Shown here one piece after another: positions 1 to 8,741 of a DNA stretch of 64,000 nucleotides (its first letter is position 1; every line of letters starts with the position of its first letter). A program made the translations under genes and the position numbers. The notes beneath the pieces were generated by a model. It saw only the letters and a program-made list of their open reading frames with translations. It had not been told where the DNA came from and searched no databases. The DNA is from Siderastrea siderea (lineage: Eukaryota; Cnidaria; Anthozoa; Scleractinia; Rhizangiidae), in assembly GCA_964030785.1 (NCBI GenBank), contig OZ034967.1, positions 58,487,665 through 58,551,664 on the forward strand, written 5' to 3'.

Positions 1-482
1 TTTTTGGAAAATATTTGTGGTGCTTTCTTGCAGAAGCAGCTGCAAGATGTTTTTATTCACGACCTAAATTTTTTTCTTCCAAATAAATTTTGACATATTT
101 TATTTACTCGATCAGCTCTCACTTCTGGCACTGCTGTAAACTGGTGTTGTTTTTGTTTGATGCTGATGTGATTTGAAGACTTGCATCATTTTGTTTTCTA
201 CTTTATATTTAAATTAATTTACTAATTTGCTATTACTATCATAAAACAAGACTAATAAAAAAAAGTATTTGCAACAACATGCTCAGAGGTTACTTCAGAT
301 TTAACAACAAGAGTTGCTTTTTTCCAGGTTATACAGAGCTGCTTACCCAGAAGAACTGGCACAACTGGAGTGTTTTGATGGAAGATGTTTGCATAAATAA
401 TAAATTATTGTCAAAAGAAGCATTGTTAGTAATGCCTTTTCATTATTTTTGTGCAACTATAATAACCGTGTGGGGTTGCCAG
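1..482. other. AT-rich non-coding or intronic stretch
   Basis: AT-rich sequence with homopolymer runs. A splice-acceptor-like tract (ctttttttccag) ends near 327 and is followed by a short open stretch, but no convincing donor follows it, so I do not call an exon there. Nothing else is recognisable. Confidence 0.4.
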
Positions 483-662
483 GCTGGGAATTGAAAATGC
501 AGAGCACTGGGGAGTCAAAGGAAAGGTTGGTATCGCTCGAAGGGGATGATACCTCAATACTGCCCCCAAAACTACGGCATGAAATGCAAGCATTCCTAAG
601 TTTAGCCTTCAACCTTCCCACTACTTTGCATACCCTGCTTAATAGACAAGCTAGGGAAGCGG
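483..662 (+). CDS. Candidate internal exon of an unknown gene
   Basis: Open reading frame of about 59 codons (180 nt) bounded by an AG at 481-482 and a strong donor at 663 (GCGG|GTGAGT). The translation starts WELKMQSTGESKE and ends in a helix-like stretch (HEMQAFLSLAFNLPTTLHTL) that reads like real protein rather than random translation. The acceptor lacks a good polypyrimidine tract, which is the main weakness. I do not recognise the family. It would belong to a plus-strand gene extending to the left of the window; no following exon is evident. It could also be a chance open frame. Confidence 0.3.
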
Positions 663-1653
663 GTGAGTCTTCTCCCCGGGGAGATTAGAATAACTTTTTC
701 TTACATGATGATAGCTCCAGTGAGTCAAGAATAATATTGCTCTCCAGATTTTTTTTCATTGTAATCGTAGAAGAGACCAATCTGGACATGACAGAAGTTG
801 ACGGCTTTAAGATCCCATTATGAAACATCTACACCACACACACAACAATGATGGAAATATTTTTATTTCTTCAGTTACAACCCTAAGTAATACCATGATG
901 TATTACTAGAATTTATTATTATGTAGTATGTATTATTAGTATTCCATCCTCCATACTCAAAGTGATATCCAAATCGGCAGTTGACAACCCCTCTCTCCTT
1001 CCATATGAGAGTACACCCTGGGTGGTTTGAACACTTTCATGGTGAAGTCGAGTGATCATGGGGTGGAAAAATTTTCCTTGAATGAAGTTGAATTATTCCC
1101 TGCAATTGTATGTGCTTATTGCTGTTTTACATAAGTGTTTGTAAGTCATATCTTGTCACAATATAAAAACGTTTATTAGCAATGCATAGCTTATCACAAC
1201 TTAAAATGTACTTCCTGTAAAGATATTGGGAGAATAAGATCTTCAAACAAGATTTAACAGTTTGCTTACACTTCTGATCAGTGTAGGTTACTTACTACTT
1301 GGATAGTGTCATCAGCAATGAAAAGTGGTCTATATTAGAGAGATCCTCTTCATTGAGTTGTGGGTTAGCAAACAATTAAAGGAATGGTTTATTTCATTCC
1401 AAAGCTAATTCAGGGGCTTGTTTCAGTTGTTTTTTGCATTGACACTAACTAGTCAAACTAGTACCCTCTCTAATAAGTGCTCTTATTAATGGTTATATAC
1501 AATGTATAATACAATAATGATATAATAAATAGAATTTCGTTCAGAAAGGAATAGTGCCCAAGAATCAAAAACTAATAAACTCAAAAAAATTGGTTTGACT
1601 TATTTTTTCTGATATACATGTATTTGCTCTTTTCATTCTTCTAAAACAAGAAG
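663..1653. other. Non-coding stretch, nothing recognised
   Basis: AT-rich sequence with no long open frame, no clear inverted repeat and no tandem array. Confidence 0.4.
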
Positions 1654-2061
1654 TTAAGACGGATTCCGCTCAACGTTCGAGCAATAAGTGCAAAAAATAT
1701 TTACCAAAAAAATACTCATAGCACGGTAACATTTTAAATGCTATTTGAAACATCTCACTCTAGTTCACTTGCCCAAGTGACCCCGCGATGAGATTCTCAA
1801 GCATTCTCAAGAAAATTATTTCAAATCTCGGAAAAGTACGCTAAAAACGGGCGCCATTTTGTTTTGAACTGAAATGAAGCGTCTTTTTAATTGAAATATT
1901 GATAACTTCAAATCCAGTTTTCTCTCGCGGGGTCAGCTTGGGAGCAAAAGTAACGATAAGTTCTTCTTATCTGTTCTCAAAATGTGACAGTGCTGCAAGT
2001 ATTTTTTTGGTAACTTAATTTTTGCACCTACTGCTCGAACGTTGAGCGGAAATCGTCTTAA
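1654..2061. mobile_element. MITE-like fold-back element flanked by TTAA
   Basis: The two ends are long imperfect inverted repeats: the left end begins TTAAGACGGATTCCGCTCAA and the right end, read on the other strand, begins TTAAGACGATTTCCGCTCAA. The similarity continues inward for roughly 80 bases on each side, through a shared ACCAAAAAAATACT. The TTAA at 1654-1657 and 2058-2061 can be read as a target duplication, as in piggyBac-type insertions, or as part of the inverted repeat. No transposase is encoded, so it would be non-autonomous. The family is inferred only from the TTAA. Confidence 0.65.
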
Positions 2062-2754
2062 GTTTTAATTTCTAGGCAGCTATGAAAAGTGTCTTTGAAT
2101 TAATTTTTTGAATGTTTGTCCCCATGCGACTAAACATGTAAAGGCAAACAATTTGGAGAGCATTAGAATTTAGACACAAACACCCCATACATTTAAATTC
2201 CATTCAGTTAAAAAACAAGGTTTTACATTGTCTAGCAAACGAATGCAATCAGTAATCGGTTCAACTGACTAAAACATCCAGGAAATTGCAATATTGGTAG
2301 ATTACAATCTATATTAGTTACTGCACAAAGAACTGCTGACACCATAGACTTGTATGTATATGTGTTATGGAAATACAGAGCCATAAGCTTTTAAGCTTGC
2401 ATTGAAAGACTTGGTCACTATTTTAAATGTCTTAAATCTACATTTGAACATTGTGTTCTGTAATTATGAGTCAAATAATGCAAAAGAAAATGGTATCAAC
2501 AGAATTTAGTGCCATGTTTAAGCAACTTAGCTTATTAAGAACCAGCATTGGTGACTTGATATTGCTCTGCTGTTTGAGTGTCAGTCTCCCTCAGCTGAAG
2601 TCATTGAACAATGTGTTGAATACAGTCAATGTCTACAACAAAACATAAATGAATGGTCAAAACCAGCTTATCTGAATGATGCTGCATATAAAACATACTT
2701 AAAGAGCAATATTCTTTTAAGTTATACTACTATAACAGTCCACAAGCTGTAAGC
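2062..2754. other. Non-coding stretch, nothing recognised
   Basis: AT-rich sequence. A 65-codon open frame at 2451-2648 has no splice or protein features that would make it credible. Confidence 0.4.
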
Positions 2755-2961
2755 TCAAGTTTCATTTACTTCAGACATTTCACAACTTAGGAGATCCTTT
2801 GAGCATTTAAACAAGGACTCAAATCCTCTGTCATTCTTAGTTACTTTTAAAAAATGTGCACAAGCCTGGTAGAAAAAGTATCCAGATTTAAGCTCAAGCT
2901 TTAATAAATCGATTAATAAAGGACGTCTGTCTGCGTGCTTCAGATCCTTAAACATTTGCAA
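2755..2961 (-). CDS. Candidate terminal exon of an unknown minus-strand gene
   Basis: A 68-codon open frame running from an ATG (2961) to a TGA (2755). The predicted product is helix-rich, with two cysteines in the last third (motif FKCSKDLLSCEM) and an N-terminal stretch DLKHADRRPLLIDLLKLEL. Upstream on this strand an AG (end of TTAAGCAG) could be the acceptor, and a strong donor (GAG|GTAAGT) lies at about 3063-3066, so a 5' untranslated exon may start near 3130. I do not recognise the protein. It sits head-to-head with the exon at 3278-3489. It may be a small complete protein, the end of a longer one, or chance. Confidence 0.35.
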   Translation of the reverse strand: MQMFKDLKHADRRPLLIDLLKLELKSGYFFYQACAHFLKVTKNDRGFESLFKCSKDLLSCEMSEVNET

Positions 2962-3063
2962 ACATTTAAGCTGCTTAACTCAGAAGCACATGGTCGATCT
3001 TTACTTAAAATAATCATTAATTTTGAATCCAATCTTTCAAAATTATCATTTGCCTTCAACTTA

Positions 3064-3277
3064 CCTCAGCCTAAGGGTAGCTGATCCACGTTTTGCCGCT
3101 CTGATTCTTCATTTCAAGCTCAAAAGACGCAAACATTTCAAGCCACGAACTGAACACAAAAAATCGCGCCGAAACCGAACAAAAACGGTCACTATCTGAG
3201 CCCGCAGTGGTCTAGCTGCTGACCGAAACAACCCAATTTGTTTCCAGGCTCCTCAGAAATGTGTTGTCAATTTCAAG
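3064..3277. promoter_or_regulatory. Probable shared upstream region of two divergent transcripts
   Basis: About 210 bases separate a minus-strand donor-bearing exon (donor near 3066) from the plus-strand ATG at 3278. The stretch is richer in CG dinucleotides than its surroundings (cgcgccgaaaccg, cccgcagtgg) and has no TATA box that I can identify. This is the usual look of a bidirectional housekeeping promoter, but that reading is inference. Confidence 0.35.
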
Positions 3278-3489
3278 ATGGCGGTTGCTCTAATGGGCCA
3301 CGTTATCAACAAACTCCACTTTCTTTCCGATTTTAAAGCTAACATAATGCAAGAAAAGGATCAAAAATCATTTTTTGACTTATACAGTGGCTCTAAAGAA
3401 ATTGACTTCTTGGAGAAGTCTGGAATCGGGCCTGTTATTCTGAAAAAGTTACACGGTGTTGTCTCCCATTGCAAACAGACAATCAACAG
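3278..3489 (+). CDS. Probable first coding exon of an unknown gene
   Basis: Starts at an ATG in excellent context (tcaagATGGCGG) and stays open for 70 codons to a consensus donor (AACAG|GTAAAC at 3490), leaving two extra bases in phase. The product begins MAVALMGHVINKLHFL and contains SGIGPVILKKLHGVVSH, a composition typical of a soluble helical protein. No signal peptide or membrane segment is seen. I could not find the next exon among the transposon-rich sequence downstream, so it may lie far away. The family is not recognised. The ATG context, the donor and the divergent CG-rich upstream region together make a real exon more likely than not. Confidence 0.5.
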
Positions 3490-4049
3490 GTAAACTGCTT
3501 TTCTTGAGTACAGGATTTTGATTATTTATCTGTAAATAGTGCCCCATTTTCACAGTTGCCAAGCAGAAAAAGAAATATCCTTACAGCATAATTCTTGCTC
3601 AATCTCGGGTTAAAGCTGTGTTTGATAGCTGTTTATACCTCAAGATGCAATGCGTGACTGGACACAATATTTTTAATAGCACGTTTAGTGTAGGAATTTC
3701 AAGTTTACTACACTTTCAAGGCGATTAAAAATTTCTCAGTTCCAGATCTTTTAAGGTGAAGTCTTTTAATATATGAGTGGCTGAAGAATCAGTTTTTATT
3801 GTAACTTCAGAGACATTTAAAATGCTAAAAATAAAACATCTAGTAGTGACCTCTAGTAGAGTTTCTTTGATGTCTCGATCTTATGACGGGATTAGCATTT
3901 TAAAACAACCCATAACTTTCACTCCATGAGAAAAATGCTAGGCTTCTCAAGACTACTTTTCAATGCCAGAAAATCCAAGAAAGCCTGGCTAACATCTTAG
4001 TGGTCAGGAAAGCGGAGTTTTTTTTTTTGTTTGTTTGTTTTTTGTTTTT
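3490..4049. other. Probable intron, nothing recognised
   Basis: Follows the donor at 3490. Contains a poly-T/GTTT run at 4018-4050 and no open frame of note. Confidence 0.4.
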
Positions 4050-4260
4050 TTGGCCAAGGTTGCCGAGAAAGTCTGGCCTTGGAACTAACATGGCTGAGAA
4101 AGCCGGACTTTTGTGGCCAAGGTTGCCAAGAAACCTTGGCCGTGGCCAGGCTTGCCAGGCTTTACCAGGCCGCATTTTCCTGGTAAGCGTGGCCAAAAAC
4201 CCGCAAAGCCCGGCCTGGCCAGGCTTTGCCAGTCTGGCCGAGTTTTTGACCGGGCTCCTG
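4050..4260. repeat. Cluster of short TGGCCAAG/GCCAGGC inverted and direct repeats
   Basis: A roughly 200-base GC-rich block built from variants of ggccaaggttgcc, gagaaagtctggcc and ggccaggctttgccag in both orientations, so it can fold on itself in many registers. It is open on both strands, which is a by-product of the repetition. Probably a degenerate transposon end or a local hairpin array; no family assigned. Confidence 0.5.
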
Positions 4261-4709
4261 ATGCAAGGGGAGAAAGATTATAAATGGTACCGTCCGCTTC
4301 AGTTTAGTAAGGCGCAAGTAACACAACAATCCCAACCACAGATCCACACAGCTTCGACTATGCTAATTCTCTGATGAATGAGTACTTTAATTTAGATACA
4401 ACGAAAACCGCGCTTTCTGCTTTTATAAACTCGAGCAGAAAATTATTCTCGGCGCAATAGAGGCCGAAACGTCTTCGTTGATGGTATAATTACATACCAG
4501 CCGTAAGCAAGCTTTCAGGACGCTTCGGCTGTCCTAGCTAATACTTGGCGAATAAGACCTCATCCGAATGAAGAAAATTGTCTATATTTATGTTTGAGCC
4601 CTTTCTTTAAACGAGACCTGCGAGCTGACAGCTGAGCTGAAATCGAAAGCTTTCGATCTGTCTTTCGCTGTAGTCTCTCCTGGAACTTAGTCCATTCGCG
4701 GTCAAGGTA
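4261..4709. other. Transposon-like remnant, family unclear
   Basis: Contains gaggccgaaacgtcttcg near 4461, which resembles the downstream half of a hammerhead motif, but the partner strand needed for pairing is not present. No coding potential. Probably degraded Penelope-like or related sequence continuous with the fragment that follows. Confidence 0.3.
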
Positions 4710-5015
4710 ATGTTTTGGTCATGTGTGAACCAATCAGATTACCAGAAATTTTATATCCAGTTCTGGTTATGGCCCGGACTGGAGGCTATCCATATAAGAC
4801 TTCATCCTAATAACATCAATAGAGACAGTGGAATCGAAATTCCAGAAGCTTGGATACCTACGATCAGAAAGCACAACAGCCGACCAACCACAAAACGGAC
4901 CTGTGAGGGAACAACATCTAATAGTCGGAATAATAATGAGGATCGAAATGCACCAATAGCAGCGAACCATCATGCTACAAATAGCGACACGAAAACAATT
5001 GACCTCATCGCCTGA
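4710..5015 (+). pseudogene. Penelope-like retroelement, 3' fragment of the ORF (GIY-YIG end)
   Basis: Penelope-like elements encode a reverse transcriptase followed by a GIY-YIG endonuclease. Only the extreme C-terminus remains here. The stretch EAIHIRLHPNNINRDSGIEI followed by PEAW resembles the conserved tail after the endonuclease core, where a glutamate and an asparagine-arginine-aspartate (NRD) motif recur. No reverse transcriptase is present upstream, so the copy is severely 5'-truncated. The remaining 50 residues are polar, rich in Asn, Thr and Arg. The TGA stop (5013-5015) lies inside the hammerhead ribozyme. The family call rests on remembered motif similarity and should be checked by search. 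Confidence 0.55.
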
Positions 5016-5054
5016 TGAAGACTAGCAGTATTGCAGTCGAAACGTCGCGATCAA
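4999..5054 (+). ncRNA. Type I hammerhead ribozyme, Penelope-like class
   Basis: Self-cleaving RNA motif. Helix I: ATCGC (5007-5011) pairs with GCGAT (5047-5051), extended by TTG/CAA (4999-5001 with 5052-5054) across a five-base internal loop. Core box CTGATGA at 5012-5018. Helix II: GACT-A-GCA, loop GTAT, TGC-AGTC (5020-5038), seven pairs with one bulged A. Core GAAA at 5039-5042, then CGTC. Helix III is only the palindrome ACGT, so two copies would have to pair as a dimer, as known for hammerheads of Penelope-like elements. Cleavage is expected after GTC at 5046. One extra A (5019) separates the first core box from helix II, so activity is uncertain. Confidence 0.75.
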
Positions 5055-5883
5055 CAACTCAAAGCGATTCCATCGTGAGACAAAAGAATAAACGTTCATC
5101 TTACCTATCTTACACCACGATGAACAATAAACACATCTTTAATGACAATATTATAATTATAATAAGAACCTTCCCAGAATGCTTTGCACCAGAAAAATCT
5201 CAATGCAAAATAACTTAGTTTATAACATAGAGGGCAAAATTACTGAATGCTGATTGGTTGAGACAGAGGGCATTTTTTCTTAATTTTCTTTCGGACGAGG
5301 GCAAAATTACTAATTCGTGATTGGCCAAGCGCCAAACTTACTCGCGTTTGATTGGCTGAGCGCGAGAGCGCGCCATTTGCATTTTGTAGGCGTCTTGAAA
5401 CGAAAAACGCATTTTGAGTTGTTCAACACAAAGATCGCTTCAAAGTTTGACTTTTAACCGAGATGGTTGTTAAAAATGGAATGGAAATCGGGTGTTTGCT
5501 TGAAGAGGAATTCCAATAGGTGAACCTATATGTGTTACGGGAAACAGCAAATTGTTATTTGTTTTAAGACTACTGAAAACTTTGGAGCGACGCGGTCGAT
5601 AACTTTTCCAGCGAGAGGAAGCTTTGCAACTCAGGTGAATAAAATTTACTTAGTTAATCGAGTTATAAGTGTGTTTTGTCAATGAACTAGAATTTGTATT
5701 TATCTATTAGGATGTACATAGTGGTCAGTCTTTCTTGTTCCGTGCGCTTAGCAACAGTTAAAATGCTTGTTTGGTGAATTGTTTACGAGCGGGTACTTTT
5801 ATAATTATTCTGAGGGCCGGCTGATTGTGTTTCAACGTGCATGGAAAGTTTTCCGAAAATTTTGCCCTCTGTGTTATAAACAA
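5055..5883. other. Penelope tail followed by MITE-like sequence
   Basis: Just after the ribozyme, GTTCATC (near 5094) and GATGAAC (near 5118) could form a small hairpin. From about 5225 onward, repeated gagggcaaaattact-like phrases recur and foreshadow the palindrome at 5884-6045, suggesting one composite MITE. No gene seen. Confidence 0.35.
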
Positions 5884-6045
5884 GTAATCGCATTGAGTCC
5901 TCGTAGAATTAAGGATAAATTTCACTTGTATTTTCAAAGTTTTCACAAATTGCCCTCGTCGCTGCGCGACTCGGGCAATTTTGTGAAAAATTTGAAAATA
6001 CGCGTGGAAATTTATCCTTAATTCTACTCGGCCTCATGCGATTAC
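5884..6045. mobile_element. Near-perfect 162-bp palindrome, MITE-like
   Basis: The left arm begins gtaatcgcattgagtcc and the right arm ends ggcctcatgcgattac. The arms match through agaattaaggataaattt and acaaattgcc, and meet at a short GC-rich centre (gctgcgcgactc, about 5960-5971). Transcripts would form a long hairpin. No coding content. Confidence 0.75.
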
Positions 6046-6852
6046 ATATACTAATTTGTGGTCGAAGAGAATGCTGTACCATGTGTTATTTACAACTTCG
6101 TGAAAGTTATCCCTCATATTAACGTTAGGGTGATGACGTCATTATTCACGTGACTATGGCAAAGAATATGTTTTAGCTCACTACAAGAACAGGCCTCCAT
6201 CAATTCAAAAGCAGATAACGTGCCCTGATAGTCATTGGAATGGGCAATATGGAAATTGCCAGTTGACATTTGGCATTTGAAAGTTAAGGTGGCTCTGTAC
6301 AGGAGCATTTCCCAGGGGACTGGTAAGGAGTCAGTAGCTATGGTAGTTTAAGGCGGAGAGAAACAAAGCTTGACTGGTTAATAGAAGTTCGCATGAAAGT
6401 AACGACCATGATATGCTCACTGTTGTGACGTCATTGGTCACGTGACCAGAACGCACAGAAAATTCAAATCACTTTAAAACTGCTTTAAGCCCAATAAATT
6501 CGTAATTTTTCACAGTAATATTGCAGACAAAATTGCAAGTTATTCAAAAACGTCCATTATTATTTTTCCTTTTGAAAAAAGCACGATGAAAAATGAACCT
6601 TAAACTTTTGATAATCTCCTGTTTTGTGAGGTTTTAATATAAACGTAAAAACGAATCAGCATATTTGGTTTCAAACTATGCTCTTTCTAACTACGTTAAC
6701 AGTTTTTTTTTAATTCGTTTCCATATAGCTTAGGGATGTGAATTTGCAGGCAGGCGGAGTACTGGGCACCAATGTCACGGATTGCTTAGGAAGACTGGTG
6801 CACTTTTTAGGCGCGGCGGCATAGCTAGCGACAAAAGCTGAAAAATAGGGTG
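6046..6852. other. Non-coding stretch with two CRE/E-box-like pairs
   Basis: The sequence tgacgtcatt followed at once by cacgtgac occurs twice in the same orientation, near 6124-6152 and 6427-6444. The two could be ends of a degenerate repeat or genuine binding sites; there is no nearby transcription start to support the latter. No coding region seen. Confidence 0.3.
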
Positions 6853-6955
6853 AACAACCTCGTACCCAGGGTCCTCTCTCTTCCTCCCTCGAGAAAGTAC
6901 CCTGGTTTCGGCTGGTCACGTGTCTCCCTTAAGCAAACAGCTCCCCACCAGGGTG
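6853..6955 (+). repeat. Dispersed repeat with CCCAGGGTCCTCTCTC end, copy 1
   Basis: The block aacctcgt-cccagggtcctctctcttcc through taccctggtttcggct is almost identical, in reverse orientation, to 17212-17297. A third, shorter occurrence of the leading phrase (aacctcgtccccagggtc) is near 25100. It is therefore an interspersed repeat end, probably of a MITE or SINE. The block itself contains a small inverted repeat (cccagggt/accctgg). Confidence 0.7.
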
Positions 6956-8512
6956 GACTCGCTTTTCTTCAAGAAGCGAAGGGAAAAGCGAATGCAAATC
7001 TTTTCAAACTGGCACGAAGACAGAGGAATGGAAGTCATTCGCTCACTTTTTTTCAAACACAGGGACGCTGAAAAAATCTGCGGTCTACTATCTGCGGCGT
7101 TTCAGAAGCACAAATAATGCAGATTTCCCATCAACAAAATATTTTACGGTAGGCTCGATCTGTTTTGAATTTGCCGAAGGCGTTTGATAAGAAGCTGCTC
7201 GTTTTGCCCGAACAAAATGTCACACACTCATTTGTTTGCTATATATTTTATTTATCAGCCTAATACAAGTAAAATTCTGATAATAAAAGCCCACGCTGCA
7301 CTTGTGTATTTTTACCTGCAAGCTTCAATGTAATGGTATAATCCTGCAGACCAGAGTACAACCTTCTTATCAACAAAGCTCTTAATTATAAATGCTATTT
7401 AGTTTAGCACATTTTCCATTTTGTCATGTCACTGTTTTGTATTTTGTTAGGTTTTTTTTCGGTCAATCGGCGGCGTGAGAGCAATTTCGCCTACTCGACA
7501 GGAATAAAACAAATTACCTTCAAATTCTTACAAGAAGGGTGGTTTCAGTCGGTTGGCGTGGCGTATTTAACCTGATTTTACCATCGCGCCGTTTGTCTGT
7601 CTTGTGTACGGTTGCCGAAAATTCTGGTACTCCTTGGAGCTGCCAAAAATAAATTAGTCCTTCCTAATCCTTGACCGCTCCATTTCATTTCGAGCTCCGT
7701 AAAGCATAAAGCCGACGGCTCTCCTTGTTGTATATTTGTTATGTTGTGACTCGTGCCGGCTTCCGTTGACTATGGCGCGACAGTGTTTTGAAATTCAGAG
7801 ACTTGTAAACGTGTTTATCTGAGTCGAAAATAACATGGACCGCTTCGATGTCGAACTTTCGTATGTAATGACGAAATACTTGTCTATAAAAGGAGTTCTT
7901 GTCACCACAAATATTTCTGAAAATGCTTACATCACCTCCGGTACTTTCCACCACTCTGACACTAGTGACAATCTTACACTTTGCTACCCCTCCCCTGTAG
8001 CACATTCTTGTTAGCACCCAGATTTTGGGTGCCACGCAGGGGGGGCTGGCAGCGAGGTCTGGAACCGAGTTTACATAATCGCCCCAGTAAAGAAATTTGG
8101 CCGAGTAGGACTGTGTACTAATTTTATTCAAACAAACATGGCGGTGGCGAGGAAGTAGAATTAGCCGAATTAACCGTTATTTGGTGTACGCGCGTTTGTG
8201 TTGGTTCAGCATTATTTCCGTTATTCCAAGTTTAAACATTCAAGGGAAGGTTTCGATCGCTTGTTTTTATCTTTGTGTCTATCTGATTTGGTTGCCCTTT
8301 CTGCTTTTTCTGGTACTGATTTTACGAGTTCTGAAGCATTTTCTGACACATTTCACAGCGGCCAGATTCGCTCTCCTGTTTCACTAACAATTGTCGCTCG
8401 AGACTTTGTCCTTGTTTCATTTACATACACTGTAGATTTTTCTTTCTTTATAGGATCTACCCAGGAGGAGTCAACAATTAATTGTGGAGGTTTTGTTGAT
8501 CCAAATTATTTT
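6956..8512. other. No confident gene; one unsupported 130-codon minus-strand frame
   Basis: The longest open frame is on the minus strand at 7739-8131, with no recognised domain and no clear splice context. A plus-strand frame at 8198-8530 runs into the left repeat of the retrotransposon and looks accidental. Otherwise AT-rich and featureless. Confidence 0.35.
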
Positions 8513-8700
8513 CTATGCACAGTCATGTAAATATGTATATTCCGCCGAGATTAGGTCATTAATCACCTTCAGCACGTGCAGAGCAATGTGTTGCAATAGG
8601 ACTTGTTGCTCATTGGTCGCTGGGTAATATAAAGGGAAAAGGACGCTCATAACTCGTGGTTAGTTAATTCAAACCGACGAAGAGGGAACTTTAGTTGGCG
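8513..8700 (+). repeat. Left 188-bp direct repeat of the retrotransposon
   Basis: Begins ctatgcacagtcatgtaaat and ends aactttagttggcg. It matches 14267-14454 at 187 of 188 positions. It holds the promoter-like elements that would drive the gag gene 42 bases downstream. Confidence 0.9.
8612..8634 (+). promoter_or_regulatory. Inverted CCAAT box and TATA box in the left repeat
   Basis: ATTGG at 8612-8616 (inverted CCAAT) is followed ten bases later by AATATAAAG at 8626-8634. A start about 30 bases downstream would give a roughly 80-base leader before the ATG at 8742. The right repeat carries the same elements pointing out of the transposon. Confidence 0.5.
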
Positions 8701-8741
8701 TCGTCTTTGTTTCCATCAACCCCGGCTCGAACTGTAGATTC

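Noticed and set aside
4369..4480. Second hammerhead candidate (CTGATGA at 4369, GAAACGTC at 4466)
   Set aside because: The intervening 90 bases form no helix II and the flanks do not pair as helix I.
7739..8131. 130-codon minus-strand open frame
   Set aside because: No domain, no splice sites, no codon or compositional support; length alone is not enough.
8198..8530. 110-codon plus-strand frame before the retrotransposon
   Set aside because: Low-complexity translation that ends inside the transposon repeat; it overlaps another open frame.
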